Under the pieces are notes generated by a model. The model did not search any database. It saw only the letters and a list, made by a program, of their open reading frames with translations, and had not been told where the DNA came from. The position numbers were made by a program, and so were the translations under genes. A stretch of DNA of 64,000 nt. Source: Actinomycetota bacterium (GTDB lineage Bacteria > Actinomycetota > Thermoleophilia > Solirubrobacterales > Solirubrobacteraceae). Below are positions 31,973-43,911 of this stretch, piece after piece. The DNA lies in NCBI GenBank assembly GCA_009699245.1, contig WLOQ01000005.1, positions 1 to 64,000 on the forward strand. Direction: 5' to 3'. Every line of letters begins with the position of its first letter. Position 1 is the first letter of the stretch.

Positions 31973-32602
31973 ATGGCCAGCCTCACGAATCTCCTCACGT
32001 CGCGCGATCGGGTCTTCTCCGAGTTCTTCGCGCAGTTCGCCGCGACTACCGTGCGCGCCGCCACGCTGCTCGACAAGATGCTCGAGCACTATCCCGAGCG
32101 TCGTGAGGAGCTGCTCGCGCAGATCATCGAGTGCGAAGGCGAAGGCGACACGATCCTGCACGGCATCCGTGCGCGCCTGAACGCGACCTTCGTCACACCG
32201 ATCGATCGCGAGGACATCCTGGAGCTCGGCTCGGCCTTCGACGACATCATCGACTTCGCCGAAGAGACCGCGGACTATCTCGTCATCTACGGCATCGAGG
32301 CCCCGATGGAGTCGGCCCAGCGCCTCTCCAAGGTCCTGCTCGCAGCCACAAAGGCGCTTGAGAAGGCCGTGCCGTCGGTCCGGGACTTCTCGGACGCATC
32401 TGCCGCGATTTACGAGGTGCACCGTCTGGAGAACGAGGGCGATCGCATCAGTCGCGACGCCATCGCCTCCCTCTTCCACAACGGCATCGACCCGATGGTC
32501 GTGATCCGGTGGAAGGACGTCTACGAGCGTATGGAACAGGCGATTGACGCCTGTGAGCACGCCGCAGACGTCATTGACGAGATCATCATCAAGAACGCCT
32601 GA
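31973..32602 (+). CDS. DUF47/PhoU-like accessory protein of a PiT transporter
   Basis: 209 residues, all helical and acidic, starting MASLTNLLTSRDRVFSEFF. It has the PhoU/DUF47 pattern of two helix bundles with metal-binding E/D motifs, seen in EDILELGSAFDDIIDFAEE (about 82-100) and HRLENEGDRISRDAIASLF. DUF47 genes usually precede pit genes and are thought to regulate them (pitA-associated regulator). Here the stop is 2 bp before the PiT start. The PHO box upstream ties expression to phosphate starvation. Confidence 0.88.
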   Translation: MASLTNLLTSRDRVFSEFFAQFAATTVRAATLLDKMLEHYPERREELLAQIIECEGEGDTILHGIRARLNATFVTPIDREDILELGSAFDDIIDFAEETADYLVIYGIEAPMESAQRLSKVLLAATKALEKAVPSVRDFSDASAAIYEVHRLENEGDRISRDAIASLFHNGIDPMVVIRWKDVYERMEQAIDACEHAADVIDEIIIKNA

Positions 32603-32604
32603 GC

Positions 32605-33735
32605 ATGACCGGCGACGTGATCCTGGTCATCGTCGTCCTGACGGCGCTGGCATTCGACTTCACCAATGGCTTTCACGACACCGCGAACGCGGTCGCCACC
32701 GCCGTCGGGACGCGCGCCATGTCCCCGCGGTTCGCAGTCTCGCTCGCAGCCATTCTGAACTTCGTCGGCGCGTTCATCTCGCTGAAGGTCGCCGCAACGA
32801 TCGGCAAGGGGATCGTCGACTCCGGTGTCGTCACCCCAACCGTGATCTTCGCGGCCCTCATCGGAGCGATCAGCTGGAATCTCATCACGTGGTGGTTCGG
32901 ACTCCCATCGAGTTCCTCGCATGCGCTGATCGGCGGCGTCGTCGGCGCTGTGATCGCCGCGGCGGGCACCTCAGGAGTCGAGTTCTCCGGCCTCGTCGAC
33001 AAGGTGCTCGTCCCCGGGCTCGTCGCGCCGATCCTGGCATTCGTGGTCGCTGGACTCTGCATCCTCGTCGCGTACCTGATCGCGGGCCGGCAGCGCCCTG
33101 GACCGGTGGCCCGCGGGTTTCGCCTCGGGCAGCTTGGGACGTCGAGTCTCTTCGCGCTCGCGCACGGGACAAACGACGCACAGAAGACGATGGGCATCAT
33201 CACCCTCGCCCTCATCGCGAACGGGAACCTGCCATCCGACGGCTTCGACGTTCCGACCTGGGTGATCATCTCGTCGGCCGCCGCAATCGCCCTGGGAACG
33301 TGGTCGGGTGGCTGGCGCATCATCAAGACGATGGGCACGCGCATCATCAAGATGGATCCGCCGCAGGGGTTCGCCGCTCAGGGAGCCGGTGCGGCGGTCC
33401 TCTTCAGCGCGACGTCGCTCGGCTACCCGCTCTCGACCACGCATGTGATCTCCGGAGCCGTGATGGGTTCGGGTGCCGCGAAGAGCGTCTCAGCCGTGCG
33501 CTGGGGCATCGCGGGGAACATCCTCATCGCGTGGATCCTCACCCTGCCGGCCGCAGCGCTCATCGGCGCGGCGGCCTACGGCTTCTGTGCGATCTTCGGC
33601 GACTCGGTCGCCGGCCCGCTGCTCGTGACGGTCTGCGCCATCGGCTTCGGCCTCCGCGTCGCTGGACACCGGTCGCGCAGGATCCGCGATGCCGCTGCAG
33701 CCGCAGCCGCTGAGCGCGAGGGGGTCATCGCATGA
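32605..33735 (+). CDS. PiT-family inorganic phosphate transporter
   Basis: 376 residues with about ten membrane segments. The two PiT signature repeats are FTNGFHDTANAVATAVGTRAM (about 15-35) and FALAHGTNDAQKTMGI (near 183-198). This is the inverted-duplication pattern with the conserved GxxDxxN/GTNDAQ motifs. It takes up metal-phosphate with H+ in model bacteria. It follows the DUF47 gene by 2 bp and overlaps a small membrane-protein gene by ATGA. The operon lies behind a triple PHO box, which is notable because pit genes are often regarded as constitutive. Confidence 0.92.
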   Translation: MTGDVILVIVVLTALAFDFTNGFHDTANAVATAVGTRAMSPRFAVSLAAILNFVGAFISLKVAATIGKGIVDSGVVTPTVIFAALIGAISWNLITWWFGLPSSSSHALIGGVVGAVIAAAGTSGVEFSGLVDKVLVPGLVAPILAFVVAGLCILVAYLIAGRQRPGPVARGFRLGQLGTSSLFALAHGTNDAQKTMGIITLALIANGNLPSDGFDVPTWVIISSAAAIALGTWSGGWRIIKTMGTRIIKMDPPQGFAAQGAGAAVLFSATSLGYPLSTTHVISGAVMGSGAAKSVSAVRWGIAGNILIAWILTLPAAALIGAAAYGFCAIFGDSVAGPLLVTVCAIGFGLRVAGHRSRRIRDAAAAAAAEREGVIA

Positions 33736-33986
33736 TGCGCCCGCTGCTCGGCTCGACGTCGGCACTCGGCCCCGACCTGCTGCAGCTCATCTGGGAGGGC
33801 ACGGCCGTCGCGGTCGCCGTCACACTCGCCTTTTCGCTCGCCGTCGTCGGCATCACGCGCGCCGGCGAGGCCAAGGAGAGCGGCAGAACCATCGCGCTCG
33901 CCGGCTGGTCGCTGCTCGGCGTCCTGGGGCTCCTCGGCTTCGTCGCAGCCGCAGTCCTCGCCGTGCACGTCGTCACAAATAAGTGA
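33732..33986 (+). CDS. Small two-span membrane protein in the phosphate operon
   Basis: 84 residues with two hydrophobic segments (about 20-42 and 56-80) separated by a charged cytoplasmic loop AGEAKESGRT. It overlaps the PiT stop by 4 nt (ATGA), so it is the third member of the phosphate operon. No family recognised. Its position suggests an accessory subunit of the transporter, but it could be unrelated. Confidence 0.65.
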   Translation: MMRPLLGSTSALGPDLLQLIWEGTAVAVAVTLAFSLAVVGITRAGEAKESGRTIALAGWSLLGVLGLLGFVAAAVLAVHVVTNK

Positions 33987-34010
33987 CGACGCCGCACCGC
34001 TGACGCCTGC

Positions 34011-34594
34011 TCAGACGGAGCGCAGGACGCGCGCGGGCGCGCCGGCGGCGACTGTGCTCGCCGGGATGTCGTGCGTGACGACGCTGCCCGCACCGATCAC
34101 GCAGTGCGCGCCGATCGTGACGCCGCTCGTGATCACGACGTTGGCGCCGCACCACACGTTGTCGCCGATCACGGTCGGCCCCTTCGACGTGAACCCCTGC
34201 CAGGTGATCGGCAGATCCGGCTTGTCGAAGCGGTGATTTGCGTCGGTGATCACGCAGCCGTTGCCGAACATGCAGTGGTCGCCGATCGACACGAGGTCGG
34301 TTGCGGCGATCATCACGTTCTGGTTCAAGAAGACGCCGCTGCCGATGCGGATGCGGCCCGTCTCGTTCCCCGTGATCCAGACGCCCGGCTCGAACAAGGT
34401 CCCCTCGCCGATCTCCAGGCGCCCAGCGCGGAACATCTCGAGCGGCTCGCCGTTGATCGGCCACTTGCAGAACGCCCGGCGGCGTAGGAACTCGCGATGC
34501 AGTCGCACGCGGTTCCACGGCAGGCTGAGCCGTCGGTACCAGCGCCACTTCACCCACCAGAGACGCAGGTCGCTCCAGCCGGCGATGTCGTCGC

Positions 34595-34598
<4 letters not shown>
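34011..34598 (-). CDS. Hexapeptide-repeat acyltransferase (maltose/galactoside acetyltransferase-like)
   Basis: 195 residues. The N-terminal 60 residues are basic and Trp-rich ([20 protein letters not shown]), a membrane-surface type of segment. From about residue 62 a left-handed beta-helix follows with [41 protein letters not shown] and the C-terminal cap [14 protein letters not shown]. The catalytic His is expected in ITDANHRFD. The acceptor is unknown; family members acetylate sugars. It overlaps the uvrA stop by 4 nt (ATGA). Confidence 0.8.
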
Positions 34599-37522
<2,924 letters not shown>

Positions 37523-37530
37523 GGCCGACC

Positions 37531-37536
37531 ATGATA
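37531..37536 (-). promoter_or_regulatory. -10-like TATCAT 8 nt before uvrA
   Basis: Minus-strand TATCAT (two mismatches from TATAAT) at leaderless distance from ATG 37522. No SOS-box-like (LexA) sequence was seen next to it. Confidence 0.55.
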
Positions 37537-37601
37537 CGAGCGGGATCAGCAGCTTCCCGCCATGCGCGACCGCCCCGGCGCGTGTGCGCCATCATCGGGT
37601 C

Positions 37602-38444
37602 ATGGCCCCGCTCCGCGCCGTCCTGGGCACCGTCGCCGTCGTGCTCGCCGCAGCCGCCCCGCCGGCCTCGACGGCCGTCGCCGCGATGCCTGCCGCAACG
37701 ACCATCTGGGCGGTCGGCGACGCGGACCGCACCCCCTCGGGCGAGACACTCGCCACCTGGCTGCGCGCGCGCCAACCCGCTCGCCTGCTCTATCTCGGCG
37801 ACGTCTACGAGCACGGCACGGGCGCAGAATTCGCCCGGCGCTTCGACCCGCTCTACGGCGCCATCGCCCGCCGCGTCATCCCGACCCCCGGCAATCACGA
37901 GTGGGCCAATCACGCGACGGGCTACGACCCGTACTGGCTCGCTCGCCAGGGCCGCACCCCCGCGCCGTGGTTCGCGCGGACGGTCGGGTCGTGGCAGATC
38001 CTCTCGCTCAACAGCGAGGAAGCGCACGACGCCGGGTCGCCGCAGCTCGCCTGGGTGCGGCGCGCGACACGCACGCCGGGAACCTGCCGCATCGTGATCT
38101 GGCACCGCCCGCGCTGGAGCACCGGCTGGCATGGCGATCAGGCGGACATCGCTCCGCTCTGGAATGCCCTGAGGGGCCATGCACGGCTGGTCCTCTCCGG
38201 CCACGACCACGACCTGCAGCGGTTCGCCGACCGTGACGGGCTGCGCCAGTACGTCTCGGGCGCCGGCGGCCGCTTCAACGTGCCGCTGACCCGTGCCTCT
38301 CGCGCCACTGTGCGGTTCGCCGATCGGACGAGCCGCGGCGCGCTGCGACTGCGGCTCTCGCGCGGGCGCGCCGAGCTCGCGTTCGTCGCCTCGGGCGGCC
38401 GCGTGCTCGACCGCAGCGTCGCGACCTGCACCCCGCTCGGCTAA
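37602..38444 (+). CDS. Exported metallophosphoesterase
   Basis: 280 residues. A signal peptide ([18 protein letters not shown], cleavage near AVA-AM at about residue 28) precedes a calcineurin-like phosphoesterase domain. Visible motifs are [10 protein letters not shown] (motif GD), PGNHEW (GNHE), WHRPRW and [10 protein letters not shown] (GHDH). The first motif is VGDAD rather than the usual D-x-H, as in some purple-acid-phosphatase-like relatives. It probably acts outside the membrane on a phosphoester. Convergent to the glycoside hydrolase gene and divergent from uvrA. Confidence 0.82.
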   Translation: MAPLRAVLGTVAVVLAAAAPPASTAVAAMPAATTIWAVGDADRTPSGETLATWLRARQPARLLYLGDVYEHGTGAEFARRFDPLYGAIARRVIPTPGNHEWANHATGYDPYWLARQGRTPAPWFARTVGSWQILSLNSEEAHDAGSPQLAWVRRATRTPGTCRIVIWHRPRWSTGWHGDQADIAPLWNALRGHARLVLSGHDHDLQRFADRDGLRQYVSGAGGRFNVPLTRASRATVRFADRTSRGALRLRLSRGRAELAFVASGGRVLDRSVATCTPLG

Positions 38445-38447
38445 AGG

Positions 38448-39560
38448 TCAGTGCGCGCGGGTGAGCCGCGTGACCGTGCTGCTGAACGCGGCGAGCGCGG
38501 GCTTGGAGACCGCGCCATCCGCCGTGAACCGCCGGAGGCCGGTGTAGTCGAACGAGTACGGGGAGCCGATCGGCGGAGAGATCCAGGTCGCCCAGTCGAG
38601 GCCGGCGAGGCGGTCGGGCACCCGTCGGGCGGCGAGCGCCGTGAGCAGCGCGCGCACGCGCTGCGCCTGGCCTGCCTCAGACGTCTCCCAGCCGTAGTTC
38701 AGCGTCGAGCGTCCTTTGCCGGAGCTCCATGCGATCTCGCTGAGCAGCAGCGGCTTGCGCGCATCCCCGGCGCGGCGCATCTCCGCACGGACGTACCGCA
38801 CGATGCGCAGGACCTTCGGCACGGTGCCGCTGAATGGGTGTGCTGCCGCGACGTCGAAGGCCCCACGGCCGCCTGCCCGGTAGACGCTGCGCAGATCGAT
38901 CCACGAGCGGTTCGTTAGCCCGGCGAGCACGATCGTCGCCCCAGGGTCCTGTGCCTTGATCGCCTGTCGTGCGGCGCGCAGCAGCCGGACATAGTCACTC
39001 GCCCAGCCCAACGCCGACGGTGCCCAGAACTTCGGCAGGTCCGGCTCGTTCCAGATCTGCCAGCGCCGGATCGGGGCCGCTTGCCCCACGTGGGTCGTCC
39101 AGAAGGTCCCCGCGGGCTTGTAACGACGGGCGAGCAGCCCCACGAAGGCGGCGTAGGTCGCCGGATCGGCCGGAGGTGAGGCGACATCTGAAGGATTGCG
39201 CGACGCCCACGCCGGTGTCCCGAGCACGACCGGCAGCACCTCAAGTCCCGCGTCGGCTGCAGCGACGAGGAATGCGTCGAGCGCCTCGAAGCGCCGGACA
39301 CCCTGCTGCGGCTCGATGTCGCGCCAATAGACCGGCAGGCGCACCGAGCCGGCTCCCGAGGCCTTCATCAGCCGCATCTCGGCAGCGGCATCGACGCGGC
39401 CATCGAGCATCGGACCGTCGGCGAGGACGCCGAAGAAGCGCGCCGGCGGCGGCGCAGCCGCACCGGCCGTCGGAACCACGCAGGCGACGAGCACTGCGAC
39501 CGCCAAGACGGCGAGGATCGCGCGGCGGCGCAGCACGACCGCTCGAACCGCCTCAATCAC
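38448..39560 (-). CDS. Secreted glycoside hydrolase, clan GH-A-like (GH5/GH39-type)
   Basis: 370 residues from GTG 39560, which overlaps the preceding small gene by 8 nt; no ATG is available in frame before the signal peptide. The signal peptide (RRRAILAVLAVAVLVACVV) ends near residue 36. A TIM-barrel follows with RLPVYWRDIEPQQG and the acid/base E172 in IWNEPDLP; the likely nucleophile is E275 in LLLSEIAWSSG. This NEP...E pairing is the clan GH-A layout. The substrate is unknown; it may remodel the cell's own glycan or degrade plant sugars. Confidence 0.78.
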   Translation of the reverse strand: MIEAVRAVVLRRRAILAVLAVAVLVACVVPTAGAAAPPPARFFGVLADGPMLDGRVDAAAEMRLMKASGAGSVRLPVYWRDIEPQQGVRRFEALDAFLVAAADAGLEVLPVVLGTPAWASRNPSDVASPPADPATYAAFVGLLARRYKPAGTFWTTHVGQAAPIRRWQIWNEPDLPKFWAPSALGWASDYVRLLRAARQAIKAQDPGATIVLAGLTNRSWIDLRSVYRAGGRGAFDVAAAHPFSGTVPKVLRIVRYVRAEMRRAGDARKPLLLSEIAWSSGKGRSTLNYGWETSEAGQAQRVRALLTALAARRVPDRLAGLDWATWISPPIGSPYSFDYTGLRRFTADGAVSKPALAAFSSTVTRLTRAH

Positions 39561-39843
39561 CGAGCGTTGCGGCGGCATCGTCGAGCATGGCGGCCGCGTC
39601 GACCCCGGGGAAACTCGCGCGCAGGCGCTGTTCGGCGACGTCGCGCTGCGTCTCGGAGAGCAGGAGGTCCAGGGCGACGAGCCGCGCGCCCTCCACGTCG
39701 ACCGGGGCGATTGCCGGGACGGCGCGCTCGACCTCGAGCGCCTCGCGGAGCTGCAGCAGGTCGTGGCGCACGGCAGCGACCTGGGCCTCGATGCCCGCGA
39801 GGCGGGTGAGGACACCGTCCAGGTGGTCGTTCGGTGCGGCCAT
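39553..39843 (-). CDS. Small coiled-coil protein of unknown function
   Basis: 96 residues (MAAPNDHLDGVLTRLAGIEAQ...). Residues about 8-40 have heptad spacing of Leu/Val/Ile and would form a coiled coil; the rest is helical and acidic. There is no cysteine, membrane segment or signal peptide. Its stop overlaps the glycoside hydrolase GTG region by 8 nt, and the mutY stop lies 19 bp upstream, so it may belong to the uvrB-mutY transcript. Not recognised. Confidence 0.55.
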   Translation of the reverse strand: MAAPNDHLDGVLTRLAGIEAQVAAVRHDLLQLREALEVERAVPAIAPVDVEGARLVALDLLLSETQRDVAEQRLRASFPGVDAAAMLDDAAATLGD

Positions 39844-39862
39844 CGCGCCAGCGTAACGCCCG

Positions 39863-40633
39863 TCAGGCCAGTCGCGCGCCGTCCGGCTCGAGGACGATCA
39901 GCCCATCACGCTCGAGCCCGGCGAGCGCAGGCGCGAGCCGCTCCGGCGGGATCTGCGGAAGGCTCGCGCCGGAGCTCAGCGCGGCTATGACGCGGCCACG
40001 AACCCAGCGGGACGTGTCCTCAAAGCGCTCGCGCGACCCGACCGGGGCGCGGGGAGCCACGGTCACCTGACCGCGCGATGCGCACCATTCGGCGACGGGG
40101 CAGGCCTCGCAGCGTGCCGTTCGCGCCTGGCAGATGGTCGCGCCGAGTTCCATCATCGCCTGGTTCCAGTCGGCCGCCCGGCCCGCGGGCACGAGCGCCT
40201 CCGGCCTCCCCTGATCGAGCCGCTGCGCGACGCGTCGCACGTTGGTGTCGACCGCGGCGACCTGCTCACCGAACGCGAACGAGGCGACGGCGGCGGCGGT
40301 GTACGGGCCGATGCCCGGCAGGCGGCGCAGGCCGGCGGCATCGGTGGGCCAGCCGTCGCGAGCGACGATCGTGCACGCGTCGTGGAGCCGGACGGCGCGG
40401 CTGTTGTACCCGAGCCCCACCCAGGCCGTGAGGACTTCGGCCCGCGAGGCCGCGGCGAGCTCGGCCTCACCCGACCAGCGCTCAAGCCAGGCGACGAAGC
40501 GCGGCACCACCCGCGACACCTGCGTCTGCTGGAGCATGACCTCCGACACGAGGATCGCGTACGGATCGGTGGTCCGCCGCCACGGCAGGTCGCGGCGCTC
40601 CCGCGCGTACCAGGCGAGGAGCGCGTGCTGCAT
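39863..40633 (-). CDS. mutY: A/G-specific adenine glycosylase MutY (short actinobacterial form)
   Basis: 256 residues. It removes adenine mispaired with 8-oxoguanine. Catalytic E31 is in ILVSEVMLQQTQV, the helix-hairpin-helix is LPGIGPYTAAAVASFAFG, and D129 is in VDTNVRR. The 4Fe-4S cluster is C168-x6-C175-x2-C178-x5-C184. The large C-terminal NUDIX-like 8-oxoG domain of E. coli MutY is missing; instead a short winged-helix-like segment (TSRWVRGRVIAALSSG to the end) is present, as in other actinobacteria. The start lies 3 nt after the uvrB stop. Confidence 0.93.
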   Translation of the reverse strand: MQHALLAWYARERRDLPWRRTTDPYAILVSEVMLQQTQVSRVVPRFVAWLERWSGEAELAAASRAEVLTAWVGLGYNSRAVRLHDACTIVARDGWPTDAAGLRRLPGIGPYTAAAVASFAFGEQVAAVDTNVRRVAQRLDQGRPEALVPAGRAADWNQAMMELGATICQARTARCEACPVAEWCASRGQVTVAPRAPVGSRERFEDTSRWVRGRVIAALSSGASLPQIPPERLAPALAGLERDGLIVLEPDGARLA

Positions 40634-40636
40634 CGG

Positions 40637-42670
40637 TCAGCCTCGGGTGTCCTCGACCGGCTCGAGGCCCATCTCGCGGACCATGTCGAGTTCGCGGCGC
40701 AGCTCGCGCAGCTCGTCGCGCAGGCGTGCCGCGTACTCGAAGCGCAGGTCTTCAGCGGCGGCGAGCATCTCCTCCTCCGTCTCGATGATCGCCCGCTCGA
40801 GCTCGCTCGGGGCGAGGTCCTTGCGCCGCTTGCGATCGGAGCGACGCTTGCCCTTCGGGGTCTTGCTCTCCCCCATGAGGAACTCGGCGATGTCGCTGAC
40901 CCCCTTCACGATCGAGGCCGCGGTGATGTTGTGCTCGGTGTTGTAGGCGAGCTGGATCTCGCGGCGCCGCGCCGTCTCGGAGAGTGCCGCGCGCATCGCC
41001 GCCGTCTCGCGGTCCGCGTACATGATCACCGTGCCGTCGACGTTGCGGGCAGCGCGCCCGATCGTCTGGATCAGCGAGGTCTCCCCGCGCAGGAACCCCT
41101 CCTTGTCGGCGTCGAGGATGGCGACGAGCGAGACCTCCGGGAGGTCCAGGCCCTCGCGTAGGAGATTGACGCCGACCAGCACGTCGTACTCGCCGAGGCG
41201 CAGGTCGCGGATGATCTGGATCCGCTCGAGCGTATCGACCTCACTGTGGAGGTAGCGCACGCGAAAGCCCATCTCGAGGAGGTAGTCGGTGAGGTCTTCG
41301 CTCATCTTCTTGGTGAGCGTCGTCACCAGCACACGCTCGGAGCGCTCGACGCGCACACGGACCTCATTCATGAGGTCGTCGATCTGTCCCTCGGTGGGGC
41401 GCACGTCGACGATCGGGTCGACGATCCCCGTCGGACGCACGATCTGCTCGACGACACGCCCTGAGTGCTTTCGCTCGTACTCGCCGGGCGTCGCGCTGAC
41501 GAAGACGATCGATGGCGTGATCGACAAGAACTCGTCGAAGGTCTGCGGACGGTTGTCGAGCGCGCTCGGCAGCCGGAACCCATAGTCGACGAGCGTCATC
41601 TTGCGGCTGCGGTCGCCCGCGTGCATCGCGCCGATCTGCGGAACCGTCTGATGGGACTCGTCGATGAAGCAGACGAAGTCATCAGGGAAGTAATCGATGA
41701 GGCAGTAGGGGCGGTCGCCCGGCTTGCGGCCATCCAGGATGCGCGAGTAGTTCTCGACCCCGTTGCAGAACCCCATCTCGCGCAGCATCTCCATGTCGAA
41801 CTGGGTGCGCTGGCGCAGGCGATGCGATTCGAGCAGCTTCCCCTGGGCCTCAAGTTCAGCGCAGCGGGCGGTCATCTCCGCACCGATCTCCTCGACCGCA
41901 CGGTCGATCGTGTCCTCCTGGACGTTGTAGTGCGTCGCGGGCCAGACGGCGATGTGTTCGAGATCGTCCTGCAGCAGCTCGCCGGTGAGTGGGTCGAACT
42001 CCTGGAGGCGCTCGACTTCGTCACCGAAGAGCGTCGCGCGATACGCCGTCTCGGCGTACGCCGGGAAGACCTCGAGCGCCTCGCCGCGCACGCGGAAGGT
42101 GCCACGGCCGAGCGCCGTGTCGTTGCGCTGGTACTGGATCGCGACGAGTTTGCGCAGCAGCACGTCGCGATCGACGGTGCCGCCCTTGGTGAGGAGCTGG
42201 ACGTTGTTGTCGTACGTCTCCGGCGACCCCATGCCGTAGATCGCGGAGACCGACGCGACGATGATCACGTCGGGGCGCGCGAAGAGCGCCGCCGTCGCAG
42301 CATGCCGCAGACGATCGACCTCCTGATTGATCGCCGAGTCCTTCTCGATGAAGAGGTCCTTACTCGGGACGTACGCCTCAGGCTGGTAGTAGTCGTAGTA
42401 GCTGACGAAGTACTCGACCGCGTTGTCGGGGAAGAACGTGCGGAACTCGTTGCAGAGCTGCGCGGCGAGCGTCTTGTTGTGTGCGAGCACGAGCGCCGGG
42501 CGCTGGAGCTGTTCGATGGTCGCGGCCATCGTCATCGTCTTGCCGGTGCCGGTGGCACCGAGCAGCGTGATGAAGCGCTCACCCGCAGCGACGCCCTCGG
42601 CGATCTCGGCGATCGCTCGCGGCTGGTCGGCGGCGGGCTCGAACCCGGCCTGCAGCTTGAACGGCGGCAC
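40637..42670 (-). CDS. uvrB: Excinuclease ABC subunit B
   Basis: 677 residues from GTG 42670. UvrB is the helicase-like strand-opening subunit of nucleotide excision repair. Walker [15 protein letters not shown] (about 37-50), the beta-hairpin [12 protein letters not shown], helicase motifs with DESHQT and [12 protein letters not shown], and a C-terminal UVR domain ([27 protein letters not shown]) are all present. TACGGT lies 6 nt before the GTG; the GGAGGG between them is too close to act as a ribosome site, which favours leaderless expression. mutY follows by 3 nt. Confidence 0.97.
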   Translation of the reverse strand: MPPFKLQAGFEPAADQPRAIAEIAEGVAAGERFITLLGATGTGKTMTMAATIEQLQRPALVLAHNKTLAAQLCNEFRTFFPDNAVEYFVSYYDYYQPEAYVPSKDLFIEKDSAINQEVDRLRHAATAALFARPDVIIVASVSAIYGMGSPETYDNNVQLLTKGGTVDRDVLLRKLVAIQYQRNDTALGRGTFRVRGEALEVFPAYAETAYRATLFGDEVERLQEFDPLTGELLQDDLEHIAVWPATHYNVQEDTIDRAVEEIGAEMTARCAELEAQGKLLESHRLRQRTQFDMEMLREMGFCNGVENYSRILDGRKPGDRPYCLIDYFPDDFVCFIDESHQTVPQIGAMHAGDRSRKMTLVDYGFRLPSALDNRPQTFDEFLSITPSIVFVSATPGEYERKHSGRVVEQIVRPTGIVDPIVDVRPTEGQIDDLMNEVRVRVERSERVLVTTLTKKMSEDLTDYLLEMGFRVRYLHSEVDTLERIQIIRDLRLGEYDVLVGVNLLREGLDLPEVSLVAILDADKEGFLRGETSLIQTIGRAARNVDGTVIMYADRETAAMRAALSETARRREIQLAYNTEHNITAASIVKGVSDIAEFLMGESKTPKGKRRSDRKRRKDLAPSELERAIIETEEEMLAAAEDLRFEYAARLRDELRELRRELDMVREMGLEPVEDTRG

Positions 42671-42712
42671 CCCTCCACCGTACCGCCACGCCCTGCTGCA
42701 GCTGCGCCGGGA

Positions 42713-43294
42713 TCAGGCTGCGCCGAGGACTCTCGGGTACGCCTTGCGGTAGCGCCGGCGCGCATCGAGCACCTTGCGCACGTAGGCGCGTGTCTCCGGA
42801 AAGGGAATGTCGTCGACCCGCAGCTTGCTCCCGCCCCACCGGTCGGCGTTGCCGGGCCCGGCGTTGTAGGCGGCCAGGGCCGCGGCCGTGTCGCCGTCGT
42901 AGCGATCGAGGAGCTCGCGCAGCAGGTATGACCCGTAGGCGATGTTGACCTGCGGCGTCGCGAGGTCCGAGAGCACGAAGCGCAACCCGCCGGAACGCCG
43001 CGCGATATCGCGTGCCGTCTCGGGCGTGATCTGCATCAGGCCCTCCGCGCCGGCGCTCGACGTACGTCCCTCGACGAAGCGCGATTCCGCGTAGATCACC
43101 GCGGCGACGAGCGCCGGATCGAGCTGCTTGTCGCGCGCCTGCTGACGGATGATGTCCTCGTGGCGCAGCGGCAGGCTGATCTCACGCACCGCCGTGTGAA
43201 ACGTCCCGCTGACCAGGAGGATCAGGCCGAGCACGACGGCGAGTCCCGCGACGGCTGCGAACCGGCGGCGGCGGATGGTGCGGTTTCGTGGCAT
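42713..43294 (-). CDS. Lytic transglycosylase (SLT domain), membrane-anchored
   Basis: 193 residues. A basic start MPRNRTIRRRRF then one hydrophobic segment (about 13-30) anchors it in the membrane. The SLT domain (about 45-165) has the catalytic E70 in VIYAESRFVEG, GAEGLMQITPETA and NIAYGSYLLRELLDRYDGD, and the AYNAGPGN motif. It cleaves peptidoglycan to 1,6-anhydro products outside the membrane. The start overlaps the coaE stop by one base (TGATG). Confidence 0.9.
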   Translation of the reverse strand: MPRNRTIRRRRFAAVAGLAVVLGLILLVSGTFHTAVREISLPLRHEDIIRQQARDKQLDPALVAAVIYAESRFVEGRTSSAGAEGLMQITPETARDIARRSGGLRFVLSDLATPQVNIAYGSYLLRELLDRYDGDTAAALAAYNAGPGNADRWGGSKLRVDDIPFPETRAYVRKVLDARRRYRKAYPRVLGAA

Positions 43295-43911
43295 CAGCTC
43301 AGGCTGGTCAGGATCACGGCGAGCGCAGCCTCGAGATCCTCGGTGCTCCCGTCGTTCTCCACGACATACGTCGCGCGCTGCGCCTTCTCCTGCTGACTGA
43401 GCTGCCGAGCGGCGCGCTCATCGACCGCCTCGTGTCCGCGATCGGCCGCTCGCTGGGCGCGGAGGTCCTCGCGCGCGATGACGGCGATCGTGGCGTCATA
43501 GGCACCCTCGCCGCCGGACTCGAAGAGCAGTGGAACCTCCACGACGCAGGCGAGCGGGCGCGGCGTGCGCCCCTGAGCCTCAGCGCGCCAGGCGGTGACA
43601 TGCGCGCGGACGAGTGGCCAGATCAGCTCCTCGAGCCAGGCTCGCTCCGCCGGGTCGGCAAAGGCGTGGCGCGCGACTGCCGCGCGGTCCACGACCCCAT
43701 CAGGCGCGACCTCGGGACCCCAGCGGGCGATGACCGCGTCGCGCACCTGCGGCCCCGCATAGAGCTCGTGGACGACGGCATCCGCGGACAGCGTCGCCGC
43801 ACCGCGGCGCTGGAGCGCCGCGAGCGCGGTCGACTTGCCCGAGCCGAGCCCCCCGGTCAGTCCGACGAAGGGGATGCTCGGCTCGGAGCTCAGGTCGGTG
43901 CGGGCCCTCAG
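43294..43911 (-). CDS. coaE: Dephospho-CoA kinase with CTG start codon
   Basis: It phosphorylates dephospho-CoA, the last step of CoA synthesis. About 205 residues. The P-loop is GGLGSGKST (about 20-28), followed by SADAVVHELYAG and EVPLLFESGGEGAYD (CoaE lid/substrate blocks). Upstream of the P-loop there is no ATG, GTG or TTG in frame before the rpsA stop or for a long way inside rpsA. The CTG at 43911-43909 overlaps the rpsA TGA as CTGA, mirroring the ATGA/GTGA overlaps elsewhere, so I take it as the start; a second CTG at 43893-43891 is the alternative. A GTG at 43746 would lose the P-loop. Confidence 0.85.
   Translation of the reverse strand: MRARTDLSSEPSIPFVGLTGGLGSGKSTALAALQRRGAATLSADAVVHELYAGPQVRDAVIARWGPEVAPDGVVDRAAVARHAFADPAERAWLEELIWPLVRAHVTAWRAEAQGRTPRPLACVVEVPLLFESGGEGAYDATIAVIAREDLRAQRAADRGHEAVDERAARQLSQQEKAQRATYVVENDGSTEDLEAALAVILTSLS

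Noticed and set aside
42671-42676. GGAGGG directly before the uvrB GTG as a Shine-Dalgarno
   Set aside because: There is no spacing between it and the start codon, so it cannot pair with 16S rRNA in the normal geometry; the TACGGT box at 6 nt suggests a leaderless message instead.
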